A stretch of 64,000 bases of DNA from Costus lasius (lineage: Eukaryota > Streptophyta > Magnoliopsida > Zingiberales > Costaceae): the NCBI GenBank assembly GCA_027563935.2, contig JANVAS020000222.1, positions 5,642,001-5,706,000 on the forward strand, in the 5' to 3' direction. How positions within the stretch are numbered: the first letter of the stretch is position 1; every line of letters starts with the position of its first letter. The position numbers were made by a program, and so were the translations under genes. The notes beneath the pieces are model-generated. The model was not told where the DNA came from, made no database searches, and worked only from the letters and a program-made list of their open reading frames with translations. Positions 46,901 through 59,445 of the stretch are shown here, in pieces.

Positions 46901-47790
46901 GAGAAGCAGCCTATGTGTTAGGTGTGAAGATCTACAGGGATAGATCTAAGAGGCTTCTCGGGCTGTGCCAGAGTACTTACATCGATAAGGTCCTGGAGAG
47001 ATTTCATTTAGAGAATTCTAAAAGAGGATATCTTCCAGTCAGACATGGTCTGAATCTTTCAAAGAGTCACTGTCCACAAACACAGACTGAGAAAGATGAA
47101 ATGGACAATACGCCTTATGCTTCGGCTATTGGGTCCATAATGTATGCGATGTTGTGTACTCGCCCAGACGTCGCTTACGGGTTAAGCGTGACCAGTCGGT
47201 TCCAAAGTAATCCAGGTATGGCGCACTGGATTGCAGTCAAGAACATCTTAAAATATCTGCGGAGAACCAAAGATATGTTCTTGATATATGGTGGTCAGGA
47301 AGAACTCAGTATTGAAGGATATACTGACGCTTCGTTCCAGTCGGACTAGGATGATTTCCGATCGCAATCAGGCTATGTTTTTAGCTTGAATGGAGGAGCA
47401 GTGGTGTGGAAAAGTTTCAAACAGTCAACTGTTGCTGATTCCACAACAGAAGCCGAGTATGTTGCAGCCTCGGAAGCATCCAAGGAGGCAGTGTGGATTC
47501 GTAAGTTCGTGAGAGAACTTGGTGTTGTTCCTTCGAGTGCAGATCCTTTGGTTATCTTCTGTGATAACACTGGAGCAATCGCACAAGCAAAGGAACCACG
47601 GTCGCACCAGAAGTCCAAGCACATACGGAGACGGTTTCATTTGATCCGGGAGATCATAGATCGTGGCGAGATCAAAGTTTGCAAGGTTCATACAGATGAC
47701 AATCTGGCAGACCCGCTTACTAAGCCTCTGGCGCAGCAGAAGCATGTGAAGCACTGTAATAATATGGGTTTGAGATTTCTCAACCATTAG
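43905..47790 (+). pseudogene. Copia X gag-pol, broken
   Basis: Same polyprotein as copia-1 but with three lesions: TAG at 44379-44381 in Gag (CAG in relatives), a one-base insertion near 46671-46674 that shifts the frame in RT, and TAG at 47347-47349 in RNase H (again CAG in relatives). The integrase catalytic Glu in NGVSERRN is Lys (NGVSKRRN, near 45650), another G-to-A change. CCHC, protease, other integrase residues and YVDD remain readable. Cannot make an active Pol. Confidence 0.92.
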
Positions 47791-47810
47791 ATTAAGTGCA
47801 AGTGGGAGAT

Positions 47811-49433
47811 TGTTGGGGTATGCCCTTAAGGCTAATGTTTGAGGCCTTGGGATTGTATCAGTATCATGTAATAAACTCTTATGTTTATAAAGGCATGGTT
47901 GTTATTCAGGTTGTTACCTTGTCTGCTGTAATAAGTGTACTTCTGAATAATGTCTCAAAGCTGTTCAGCTAGGCTGACATGCAGTGAAGTCCTTAGTCGA
48001 GATATCTTATAGGATGCTTCGAGCATGGAATAAGATGTAGACTCATGGGTACATTGGAAGTACTGGACAGACCCTACTAGGATATTCAATTGCTTGTCAC
48101 AATGTGAATATTCCTTGATTGCGACAAGTGGCACATTTCCTCTGAGTTGAGATCACTTGTGTTTTCTAAATGATGATTGTCATTGTTTTGAGATAGTTCA
48201 ATATCATTTGAAACATAATGATTATAGACTATCTTGGATGGTGAGCTTGAGTCAGGTTAGGGCACTAGTGATAGACAAAGGATTGCCGTCTCCTTGTTTA
48301 AGGAGTGTGATGTTCTAAAGGGGCCCCCTGGATGAGATGATTGAGAATAGTGTATGGCCATACCCAGGTGACTATGTTCATCTGATCTAATCATGCTCAT
48401 CATATTGGAGTTACAAGCTTGACACGCTTGTCCAATAAGAACATCCAGTGGCAAAGGAAATATGCATGCCTAGTGAAGTTGATTCACACTTGTGCTGTTT
48501 TTGGGTGTAGTCTTGGAAGACTCTTTTCTTTATATCGGGAGACAGTGATGTGTTGCTAGATACCCCTCACTGATCGTGATGACGTGAGTTATCGTTACCG
48601 ACATTTAAAGGAAACCCTCAGGGTCGCACAATTTGATGATATGGCTTACTTAAGTCAGATCGTGTGGACTGAATTGTTCAGGTTCAGTTTAAAGGGATTT
48701 AATCTCTGATTGTAAGTGAGATCTGGTCTGATCATGTTTGATTGATTAGGGCTTAAGATCGGTAAGCTTCGATTGAGAGAATGGATGCTGGATCGGTGAG
48801 ATCAGGAGCATCAGGAGATGAACGGTCAGATCAAATACCTTAGGGTTTTAATGTGATCTGGACTTATGGCTTGGTTTATTTGGTTATTGAACCAAATTCA
48901 AGTGAACCGGCTCGTGAATGAGCCCATGGTTCAAGGGTGAAGTGGAGTTTGCGATTGGGGTAAACCCAAGATCGCATGTGGAGAAGTTATATGCTATTTT
49001 TGGATAGCACTTCTCAACGTGACCACGTTTCACGTTTTCCCTCTTCACGCCTTCACGCTTTGTCGCCAATTCGGCTTTGGCTCTTGGGGCATTCTTGCGT
49101 GGAGGAGAGGAATAGACGATAAGGAAAAATCGCCAAGCCAAGAAGTTCTTTTTCCCTTTCACTCGACAAAGACATCTTTGGACCTTGCTAGCACAAGGAT
49201 CGCAAGGAGGAGTAGGCGACATCAATTGTGTGCGTCACCTCTGGAGAAGATCTAGTTTGATCTTTGCTTCCAAGGCGCCATCTAGAAATGGCTATGGTAT
49301 GATCCTTCTCTATATGCAATCGGGTTCTTTTGTTAATCATATAGCATGCAAGATCTAGAAACCCCCTTTCCGCTGCTTGCATCTTCCATATGCGCCAATG
49401 CTTTAGGGTTTCGCCCCCTTGTGGGGACTTTCA
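47811..49433 (+). repeat. 3' LTR of copia X
   Basis: 1,623 bp, starting TGTTGGGG after the purine tract AAGTGGGAGAT and ending ACTTTCA. It lacks about 60 bp present in the Y LTRs near 48008 and differs at many sites, so it belongs to another element. Its end abuts RNase H coding sequence at 49434. Confidence 0.88.
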
Positions 49434-50081
49434 TATGCGATGTTGTGTACTCGCCCAGACGTCGCTTACGGGTTAAGCGTGACCAGTCGGTTCCAAAGTA
49501 ATCCAGGTATGGCGCACTGGATTGCAGTCAAGAACATTTTAAAATATCTTCGGAGGACCAAAGATATGTTCTTGGTGTATGGTGGTCAGGAAGAACTCAG
49601 TATAGAAGGATATACTGACGCTTCGTTCCAGTCTGACCAGGATGATTTCCGATCGCAATCAGGCTATGTTTTTAGCTTGAATGGAGGAGCAGTGGTGTGG
49701 AAAAGTTTCAAACAGTCAATCGTTGCAGATTCCACAACAGAAGCCGAGTATGTTGCAGCCTCGGAAGCATCCAAGGAGGCAGTGTGGATTCGTAAGTTCG
49801 TTCAACAACTTGGTGTTGTTCCTTCGAGTGCAGATCCTTTGGTTATCTTCTGTGATAACACTGGAGCAATTGCACAAGCAAAGGAACCACGGTCGCACCA
49901 GAAGTCCAAGCACATACAGAGACGGTTTCACTTGATCAGGGAGATCATAGATCGTGGTGAGATCAAAGTCTGCAAGGTTCATAAAGATGACAATCTGGCA
50001 GACCCGCTTACCAAGCCTCTGGCGCAGCAGAAGCATGAGAAGCACTGTAATAATATGGGTTTGAGATTTCTCAACCATTAG
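49434..50081 (+). pseudogene. Copia Y RNase H fragment
   Basis: The last about 215 codons of a copia gag-pol, starting abruptly at the X LTR border with YAMLCTRPDVAYGL and ending RFLNH and a TAG. It contains YTDASFQSD, STTEAEYVAAS and CDNTGAIAQAKEP without internal stops. It differs from X (for example FVQQLGVV versus FVRELGVV, and no stop after FQSD), so it is a separate copy. The purine tract follows and then the Y 3' LTR. Confidence 0.9.
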
Positions 50082-50101
50082 ATTAAGTGCAAGTGGGAGA
50101 T

Positions 50102-51783
50102 TGTTGGGGTATGCCCTTAAGGCTAATGTTTGAGGCCTTGGGATTGTAACAGTATCATGTATAAACTCTTATGTTTATAAAGGCAATGGTTGTTATTCAG
50201 TTTGTTATATTATCTGCTGCAATACATATACTTCTGAATAATGTCTCAATGCTGTTCAGCTGGGCTGACATGCAGTAAAGTCCTTAGTCGATATATCTTG
50301 GCGAACATGAGACAGCCTTGATATGATTGAGACTAATATGTGTTCTAATCTTATGGGATGCTTCAAGCATGGAATAAGATGTAGACTCATGGGTACATTG
50401 GATGTACTGGACAGACCCTACTAGGATATTCAATTGCTTGTCACAATGTGAATAATCCTTGATTGCAACAAGTGGCACATTTCCTCTGACTTGAGATCAC
50501 TTGTGTTTCTAAATGATGATTGTCATTGTTTTGAGGTAGTTCAATATCATTTGAAACATAATGGTTATAGACTATCTTGGATGGTGAGCTTGAGTCAGGT
50601 TAGGGCACTAGTGATAGATAAAGGATTGCCGTCTCCTTAATTGGAGTGTGATGTTCTAAAGGGGCCCCCCTCTGTATGAGATGATTGAGAAAGTGTATGG
50701 CCATACCCAGGTGACAGTGTTCATCTGATCTAATCATGCTCATCATATTGGAGCAACAAGCTTGACACGCTTGTCCAATAAGAACATCCAGTGGCAAAGG
50801 AAATTTGCATGCCTTGTGAATTGGATTCACACTTGTGCTGTGGTTTGGGTGTAGTCTTGGAAGACTCTTTCCTTTATATCGGGAGACAGTGATGTGTTGC
50901 TAGATACCCCTCACTGATCGTGATAACGTAAGTTATCGTTACCGACATTTAAAGGAAACCCTTAGGGTCGCACAATTTGATGATATGGCTTACTTAAGTC
51001 AGATCGTGTGGACTGAATTGTTTGGGTTCAGTTTAAAGGGATTTAGTCTCTGATTGTAAGTGAGATCTAGTCTGATCATGTTTGATTGATTAGGGCTTGA
51101 GATCGGTAAGCTTCGATTGAGAGAATAGATGCTAGATCAGTGAGATCAGGAGCATCAAGAGATCAATGGTCAGATCTTAAGCCTTAGGGGTTTATTATAA
51201 TCTGGACTAATTGCTTGGTTTATTTGGTTATTGAACCAAATCGAATTTGAACCAGCTCATTGGATGAGCGTATGGTTCAAGTTGGCATTTGCGATTGGGG
51301 TCACTTGAACGTTGAGATGGTTTTGCTATTTTTAGATAGCATGTCACAACGTGACCACATCTCTCTCACGTCGCCCCTCTCTCGCCCTCTTGTCGCCGTT
51401 TTGCCTTTGGCTCTTCGCACATTCATGTGAGAAAAGGTGGTAGACGAAAGAAGAAAAAAATCACCAAGCAAGGAAAGCTCTCTCTTCCCTTCAAACGATC
51501 AAAGACACCTTGGACGATCCTTGCTAGCACAAGGGATGTCAAGAAGGAGCAAGCCGTTGATCATCTTGTGTGTGACGATTTGGAGGAGACCTCTTTTGTT
51601 CTCTTGCTTCCAAGGCGCCATCTAGAAATGGCCATGGTATGAATCGCATTCTTTCTTGCATTCAAAAGTTTTAATGTTGATCATAATACATGCATCGATC
51701 CCATGAAACCCTAGTATCCGCTGCCCATGTTTTGTATGCGCCACTTTAGGGTTTCGGCCCCCCTTATTGAAAGGGGACTTTCA
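50102..51783 (+). repeat. 3' LTR of copia Y
   Basis: 1,682 bp, TGTTGGGG...ACTTTCA, complete. Followed by TSD GAATC. Confidence 0.92.
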
Positions 51784-51817
51784 GAATCCACTATTTTTGA
51801 TGATTCTACTGCAAATC
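51784..51817. other. Host remnant between two copia insertions
   Basis: 34 bp: the GAATC TSD copy and flanking A+T-rich DNA, presumably a continuation of the Athila-like relic left of 41411. The last five bases (aaatc, 51813-51817) should be the TSD of the next element. Confidence 0.5.
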
Positions 51818-53511
51818 TGTAGGTCCCCAGAAGGGGGCGAAACCCTAAAGCATGGCGCGTATAAAATTTTAAACAGCGGAAGAGGGTTTCTAGGGGATCG
51901 GATTCATGCATAACATATGATCAACTTGTTAAACCCGATTGCAAACATAGAAGATGTCATACCGATGCCATTTCTAGATGGCGTCTTGGAAGCAGAGAGC
52001 GATAGGGATCTCCTCCAAAGGATGCGCACACAAGATGAAGAAGTCGCCTACTATGATGGTGCTCCTTGTGCTAGCAAGGTTCCAAGAGGTCCTTGTCGTA
52101 TGGAAGGGAAGAGAATCCTTTGCTTGGCGATTTCTTCCTTCTCCTTTTTCGTCAACCTCTTCACCACACGAGAGAGAGCTTGTTGGCGACGAGTGAAAAG
52201 GAGAAGCGAGAGAGTAGAGCGCCTTAGGCGTGAACGTGAGTGATGGTCACGTATGTGATCATGCTTTCTAAAAATAGAAAGCCACTTACTCACATGCGAT
52301 CATGAGTTTACCCCAATCGCAAACTCCTCTCCATTTGAACCACACGCTCACTCAATGAGCTGGTTCAATTTGGTTTGGTCCAAAGACCAATTAACCCAAG
52401 CGATATGGTCTAGATCACAATTAAACCCTAAGGTTCCAGATCTAACCGTTGATCTCTTGATGCTGCTGATCTCACTGATCTAGCATCCATTCTCTCGATC
52501 GAAGCTTACCGATCTCAAGCCCTAATCAATCAAACATGATCAGACCAGATCTCACTTACAATCAGAGACTAAATCCCTTTAAACTGAACCCAAACAATTC
52601 AGTCCACACGATCTGACTTAAGTAAGCCATATCATCAAATTGTGCGACCCTGAGGGTTTCCTTTAATGTCGGTAACGATAACTCACGTTATCACGATCAG
52701 TGAGGGGTATCTAGCAACACATCACTGTCTCCCGATATAAAGGAAAGAGTCTTCCAAGACTACACCCAAACCACAGCACAAGTGTGAATCCAATTCACAA
52801 GGCATGCAAATTTCCTTTGCCACTGGATGTTCTTATTGGACAAGCGTGTCAAGCTTGTAGCTCCAATATGATGAGCATGATTAGATCAGATGATCATAGT
52901 CATCTGGGTATGGCCATACACTTTCTCAATCATCTCATACAGAGGGGGGCCCCTTTAGAACATCACACTCCAATTAAGGAGACGGCAATCCTATATCTAT
53001 CACTAGTGCCCTAACCTGATTCAAGCTCACCATCCAAGATAGTCTATAATCATTATGTTTCAAATGATATTGAACTACCTCAAAACAATGACAATCATCA
53101 TTTAGAAACACAAGTGATCTCAAGTCAGAGGAAATGTGCCACTTGTTACAATCAAGGATTATTCACATTGTGACAAGCAATTGAATATCCTAGTAGGGTC
53201 TGTCCAGTACATCCAATGTACCCATGGGTCTACATCTTATTCCATGCTCGAAGCATCCTATAAGATTAGAACACATATTAGTCTCAATCATATCAAGGTT
53301 GTCTCATGTTCACCAAGATATCTCGACTAAGGACATTACAGCATGTCAGCCTAGCTGAACAGCTTTGAGACATTATTCATAAGTACACCTATTGCAGCAG
53401 ACAATGTAACAAACTGAATAACAACCATGCCTTTATAAACATAAGAGTTTATACATGATACTGTTACAATCCCAAGGCCTCAAACATTAGCCTTAAGGGC
53501 ATACCCCAACA
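51818..53511 (-). repeat. 3' LTR of copia-5 (family A)
   Basis: 1,694 bp on the minus strand; plus-strand text starts tgtaggtcccc and ends accccaaca. Followed by the purine-tract complement and RNase H coding sequence. Its U5 end resembles the X and Y LTRs (gggggcgaaaccctaaagc). Confidence 0.85.
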
Positions 53512-53531
53512 ATCTCCCACTTGCACTTAAT

Positions 53532-56500
53532 CTAATGGTTGAGAAATCTCAAACCCATATTATTACAGTGCTTCTCATGCTTCTGCTGCGCCAGAGGCTT
53601 AGAAAGCGGGTCTGCCAGATTGTCATCTGTATGAACCTTGCAGACTTTGATCTCGCCACGATCTATGATCTCCCTGATCAAATGAAACCGTCTCTGTATG
53701 TGCTTGGACTTCTGGTGCGACCGTGGTTCCTTTGCTTGTGTGATTGCTCCAGTGTTATCACAAAAGATAACCAAAGGATCTGCACTCGAAGGAACAACAC
53801 CAAGTTCTCTCACGAACTTACGAATCCACACTGCCTCCTTGGAAGCATCCGAGGCTGCAACATACTCGGCTTCTGTTGTGGAATCAGCAACGATTGACTG
53901 TTTGAAACTCTTCCACACCACCGCTCCTCCATTCAAGCTAAAAACATAGCCTGATTGCGATCGGAAATCATCCTGGTCCGACTGGAATGAAGCGTCAGTA
54001 TATCCTTCAATACTGAGTTCTTCCTGACCACCATATATCAAGAACATATCTTTGGTCCTCCGCAGATATTTTAAAATGTTCTTGACTGCAATCCAGTGCG
54101 CCATACCTGGATTACCTTGAAACCGACTGGTCATGCTTAACCCGTAAGCGACGTCTGGGCGAGTACACAACATCGCATACATTATGGATCCAATAGCCGA
54201 AGCATAAGGCGTATTGTCCATTTCATCTTTCTCAGTCTGTGTTTGTGGACACTGACTCTTCGAAAGATTCAGACCATGTCTGACTAGAAGATATCCTCTT
54301 TTAGAATTCTCTAAATGAAATCTCTCCAGGACTTTATCGATGTAAGTACTCTGGCACAGCCCGAGAAGCCTCTTAGATCTATCCCTGTAGATCTTCACAC
54401 CTAATACATAGGCTGCTTCTCCAAGATCTTTCATCTGGAAACATTTCCTTAGCCTTGCCTTTACGGCATGCATTTCAGGAATGTCGTTTCCAATGATCAA
54501 GATATCATCGACGTAGAGGACTAGGAAAGTAATCACGCTCCCACTAAACCTCTTATATACACACAGGTCATCTTCGTTCTTGATGAAACCAAATTCAGTG
54601 ACTGATTCATCAAAACGAATATTCCAGCTTCTTGATGCTTGTTTGAGTCCATAAATAGACTTCTTTAACTTGCATATTTTATGACGATCTGATGGATTAG
54701 CGAAACCTTCTGGCTGTGTCATATACACATCCTCATCCAGATTTCCATTAAGGAAAGCAGTCTTCACATCCATCTGCCAGATCTCATAATCGTAATATGC
54801 TGCTATCGCGAAAAGAATCCGAATAGACTTAAACATGGCTACAGGTGAGAAAGTTTCATCATAATCTATCCCGTAGATTTGTTTGAAACCTTTCGCAACT
54901 AGCCTGCCTTTATAGGTAACACGTTACCATCCATGTCAATCTTCTTCTTGAAGATCCATTTACAACCTATAGGGATTACTCCCAGAGGCGGATCAACCAA
55001 ATCCCAGACTCGGTTATCTGACATGGAGTCCATCTCGGCGCGCATAGCTTCAAGCCATCTCGCTGACTCCGGTCCACTGACCGCATCCGCATAAGTGAGG
55101 GGTTCATCATGATCAATGATGTAGACTCCGTCATAGCGCTCAGGCTGTCGACGGATCCTTCCCGATCTTCGCGGTTCCCGTGATATCTGAGCCTCAGGTT
55201 GTTCAGTAACCTGTTCTACCGGCTCAGGCTCATCCAACTGTGCTTGACCACTTTGTCCTTCTTCTGGATTCTCATCCAGCTTTATTTCTCTCCCACTGGC
55301 CTCTTGCAGAAGAAACTCCTTCTCAAGAAATATGGCCGTCCGAGCAACAAATACTTTGTTCTCTTTGGGATCGTAGAAATAATAACCCTTAGTTTCCTTA
55401 GGGTAACCGACAAAGATACATTTCTCAGATCTGCTCTCTAGTTTTCCAGAGGCGAGTTTTTTGACATAAGCCTCGCAGCCCCAGATCCTGATAAATGTCA
55501 AGCTAGGCTGTTTCCCATACCATAACTCATATGGCGTCTTAGAAACTGCCTTGGATGGCACTCGGTTTAGTACCTTTGCAGCTGTCTCCAGTGCAAATCC
55601 CCAAAAGGAGTAAGGTAGAGCAGCCTGACTCATCATAGAACGAACCATATCAAGTAACGTTCTATTTCTCCTCTCGGACACACCATTCCATTGCGGTGTT
55701 CCTGGTGGAGTGAGCTGTGAGATAATCCCACACTCCTTTAGATAGTTAGTAAACTCTCAACTTAGGTATTCTCCACCTCGATCAGAACGAAGTGCCTTGA
55801 TATTTCGGCCAAGCTGATTCTGTACTTCATTCTTGAACTCTTTGAACTTGTCAAAAGATTCACTCTTATGTCTCATTAGATAGACATAACCGTATCTACT
55901 GAAATCATCAGTGAAGGTAATGAAGTACTGATAGCCACCTCTGGCATGTTTACTAAATGGCCCACACACATCACTGTGTATAAGGTCAAGTAAACCTGAA
56001 GCCCTTTGACCTTTATGAGGAAAAGGCGACTTCGTCATTTTGCCCATTAAACAAGCTTTGCATGTATCAATCTCCTCATAGGAGAATGATCCCAGCAGTC
56101 CATAATCATGCAACCGCTTAATGCGTTTCTTGTTAATATGGCCTAAACGACTATGCCATAGCAAGGTGCTGTCATCAGCATATTTGGCTTTCTTATTATC
56201 AATATTGTGTATAGAACATTCCATGTCCAACATGAATAACCCATTGTTAATTGAACCAGTAGCATAAACAATATTATCTTAAGTAAGAATACACTTTGAA
56301 ATATTGCATTCAAAGGAAAACCCTTTCCTGACAAGAGCAGGAATAGAGATAATATTTTTAGTAATACTTGGAACAAAGTAACAACTGTTTAATTCTAACA
56401 CAAGTCCAGATGGTAAAGAGATGAAATAGTCTCCTACAGCAACAGCAGCAACCCGTGCCCCGTTTCCAACTCGTAGGTCCACCTCATGCTGTCCCACCTG

Positions 56501-56682
56501 CCTTCTTCTCTTGAGTTCCTGTACATTTGAACAAATGTGAACTCCACATGCAGTGTCCAACACCCATGAAATAGAAGAAGATGAAACCATGACTTCCGTC
56601 ACGTAAATACCTGAGCCAGAAGCGATGCTTCCCCTCTTGTCTCCTTGGAGCGCTTTACAGTCCTTTTTCCAGTGACCCAGCT
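53532..56682 (-). pseudogene. Copia-5 pol: protease to RNase H, broken
   Basis: Minus-strand copia-A pol. RNase H and RT are open from 53532 to about 54918, where one base is missing relative to copia-2 (gtaacacg for gtaactacg) and the frame shifts. Integrase and the RT start lie in the other frame with TGA at 55757-55759 (CGA in relatives) and TAA at 56279-56281. The protease motif LDTACGVHIC and half of the zinc knuckle (LGHWKKDC) end at the insertion at 56683; the rest resumes at 58708. Confidence 0.9.
56678..56682. repeat. Target-site duplication of the hairpin-bearing insertion (CAGCT, left copy)
   Basis: CAGCT at 56678-56682 and again at 58708-58712. The uninterrupted copia sequence has it once within the zinc-knuckle codons. 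Confidence 0.9.
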
Positions 56683-57799
56683 TGATGTAGGGGGGAAGCA
56701 TGCAATTTGGGCTAGCATGAAAACATGAATCTAAGGAAAATAAGCTAGCATGCAAGGTTATCTAACGGGGCTTTCAAAAATATGTTTTTGGTATTTTAAA
56801 TAAAAACTGAAGATTAATATGCTACTAAATTATATGCTAGATAATTTTAGACCTAAACATGCAATTATAAACTACAAAATAAATTGCAACTAGCATGCTC
56901 TTACAAACAAAACTATAACTAAACATGTGGTTAACTACTCTATGGCTAAACATGCATTTCTAAAACATTAAAAGATAATATTGTAAAGAAGCGCTCACCA
57001 TGCGATCCTTGAGAATAGAAGGATCGTCCTTCCCGATCTTCAACGGTCCTACTCTGATGGAAGGAGTTGCTTCATTACAAACACACCAACACAACAAACC
57101 CAAACATGCTTGGGTATAATGTTATTAAATGGCACTTACAATGAAATTTCAAGAGGGGAGATTAAGCCTCCAAATTCCTCTTGCTAACCAGATCAAACAA
57201 ACTACTTAACTAATCTAATTAAAGATGATGTGTTGAACAAGTCTTGGATTGAGAAGGCCTTGTAAGTTTCGGCCATGAATGATTCCTTGGAGATGTCTCA
57301 TGTTATGGCGTCCCTTTTGATGCCGAGAGCTTCAAGAAACAAAGAAGAGTCTATTAGTGAAAGATTATACAAGTAAACATAAACTAGAGGAAAGTTGAAA
57401 TGTTCTCGGTTTGATGTTTCTCCAAGTTATAGTGGAGGAGATCCTTAATGTTGAAGATGCGCCACTTGAGGTTGCTTGATCCTTGAGATGAAGGGATCCT
57501 ATCTTTTGCGTCACCTACAAGATTCAACAAGTTAAACAAAGACGAACCAAGCAAATAATAACAAGAGTAAGATAGAGAGGCTTGGCCGATTGAGTGTCTT
57601 GAAGGAGTTGATTCAAGGATGTTCTCTTGATATAGTTCCTTGGAGAGTGGTTGAAGATCTTTGTGCTAAGTGTTGATGAAGGAGATGGACTAGATGCGCC
57701 AAGGGTTGGTGAAGAGGATGTGGATGCGCCAAGAAGGTGAAAAGATCCTTTGAAGAGAAGATGCGTCACTTGTTGAGATGTTGATGGAGATGCGCCACA

Positions 57800-58697
57800 A
57801 GAGACCATGACCCTCGCAAATATAAGTGGAGCTTAAGGCTACCCTAGTTTATGGGTACCCTAAGGCACCCTTGCATTGCATGCATCATGTAGCTACATAT
57901 GGTAGGTTTTGTATTTTTCTTTTTATGAAAATTATGTTACATCATGGTAGGATTAGTGCATGGTAATGTTGCATCATAGTAGGAGTAGTGTAATAAGCAT
58001 TTACAAGTCATGTGGACAAGCTCAAGGCTAGCTCAAAGCTTACTCAACAAAGCTAGCTCCAAATTTGGAAGGTTCACTTCAAACTAGCTCAAGAGAAGAC
58101 TTCAAACTCAACTCCACTTCAACTCATGTTCAATGATTCCTTTCCAATTGAAAAGATCCCAGCCCATGGATTTAATTGTGCCAACCTCAACAACAATTGA
58201 AGTCCCCCTTGATTTGTGGATCTAGTTTAGGTGCCCCTTGAATTGTGGATCTAGATTAGGCGCCCCTTGAATTGTGGATCTAGATTGAGCATTTCTTCAA
58301 TTGTTGTTGAGGTTGGCACAATTAAATCCATGGGCTGGGATCTCTTCAATTGGAAAGGAATCATTGAACATGAGTTGAAGTGGAGTTGAGTTTGAAGTCT
58401 TCTCTTGAGCTAGTTTGAAGTGAACCTTCCAAATTTGGAGCTAGCTTTGTTGAGTAAGCTTTGAGCTAGCCTTGAGCTTGTCCACATGACTTGTAAATGC
58501 TTATTACACTACTCCTACTATGATGCAACATTACCATGCACTAATCCTACCATGATGCAACATAATTTTCATAAAAAGAAAAATACAAAACCTACCATAT
58601 GTAGCTACATGATGCATGCAATGCAAGGGTGCCTTAGGGTACCCATAAACTAGGGTAGCCTTAAGCTCCACTTATATTTGCGAGGGTCATGGTCTCT
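57800..58697. repeat. Inverted repeat: two 403-bp arms, 92-bp loop
   Basis: Left arm 57800-58202 and right arm 58295-58697 are reverse complements with about two mismatches by eye (gttacatc/gttgcatc, gaaaagatc/gaagagatc). Outer ends are agagaccatgac and gtcatggtctct. A transcript would fold into one long double strand. Confidence 0.92.
58205..58291. repeat. Three 29-bp tandem units in the hairpin loop
   Basis: Units start at 58205, 58234 and 58263, each ccccttga(a/t)ttgtggatcta and on. They fill almost the whole loop. Confidence 0.88.
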
Positions 58698-58707
58698 ACC
58701 CCCATCA

Positions 58708-59445
58708 CAGCTGGCCACAGTGGAAACATCTGTATTCCTTTGACCGCTTAACTTTTTGCTTCAGAGCCTTGCTGTAACTCTTGACAGGGGCCTTGCCCTT
58801 CTTCCCCTTCTTCTTGTTCCTAGAAGGAACCATTAAGACAGAGGTCGAAGGCTTTCCCTTCAGAGTCTCCTCAGTAGTCAAGAGCATATTCAGCAGCTCT
58901 GCCGGAGTACAGTCGATTTTGTTCATATTAAAGTTAATGATGAACGCATCGAAAGAGGGCGGGAGAGACTGCAGAATAATGTCTACAGCAAGCTCCTGAT
59001 TGATGGTATGCCCCAGTTTCTCTAGAGCCTCCTTGTGCCAAATCATCTTGAGCACGTGAGCTCCCACTGGGCTCCCTTCAGCCAGTTTGCTCTGAAAGAA
59101 AAGCTTTGTCAGATTATAGCGTTCTGTCCTCGCCTGTGCAGCATACAGCATCTTGAGGTTTGCTATAATCTCTGTAGCCGACATATCCTCATGCTGACGC
59201 TGCAGCGGTGGCGTCATAGACGCTAGCATCAGGCAAGCGACATCAATGCTATCATTGTCGTGCTTTTCATAGGCATCCCAAACCGCCCTTGCGGCGTTCG
59301 GAGCGGGTTGAGGCGGCACAGCCGTCTCGAGGACATACAGTTTCCTCTCTACCTTAAGAACAATCTTAAGGTGTCCGTACTAGTCTGAGAAGTTCGGCCC
59401 AGCAAACTTCTCCCTTTCCAGTAGGGATCGCACATTGACGTTCAT
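58708..59445 (-). pseudogene. Copia-5 gag, broken
   Basis: Gag half of copia-5, from ATG at 59445 to the zinc knuckle cut by the insertion. A TAG at 59380-59382 replaces the Trp codon of FSDW (a G-to-A change). The remainder (PPQPAPNAARAV..., KKKGKKGKAPVKSYSKALKQ) is open to 58713. Confidence 0.9.

Larger units (their letters stand above)
41416..51783 (+). mobile_element. Composite copia element Y with copia X inside (family A)
   Basis: Outer element Y: LTRs 41416-43090 and 50102-51783, plus RNase H fragment 49434-50101. Inner element X: leader from 43146, gag-pol 43905-47790, LTR 47811-49433. The X LTR ends exactly in CA against Y coding sequence, as expected if X inserted into Y in the same orientation. 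A deletion sealed by filler (43091-43145) then removed Y gag-pol up to that point, the X 5' LTR and part of the X leader. Confidence 0.8.
56683..58707. mobile_element. 2,025-bp TG...CA insertion (solo-LTR-like) with large hairpin
   Basis: Inserted in the gag zinc knuckle of copia-5 with a 5-bp TSD. Ends TGATGTAGGGGGG and CTACCCCCATCA give an imperfect inverted terminus (TGATG/CATCA plus G/C runs). The 5-bp TSD and TG/CA ends point to an LTR, so a solo LTR of an unseen family is the best reading, with a foldback-type element as the alternative. The first about 1.1 kb has no believable gene (the frame at 57524-57808 is low-complexity). The right 898 bp is an inverted repeat. Confidence 0.75.

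Noticed and set aside
56684..56755. Apparent alternative start upstream of the copia-5 protease
   Set aside because: The N-terminal residues come from the inserted element, so it is a chimera made by the insertion.
57524..57808. 94-codon Ser/Thr-rich frame in the 2-kb insertion
   Set aside because: Low complexity and overlaps the hairpin arm; the Met has no supporting context.
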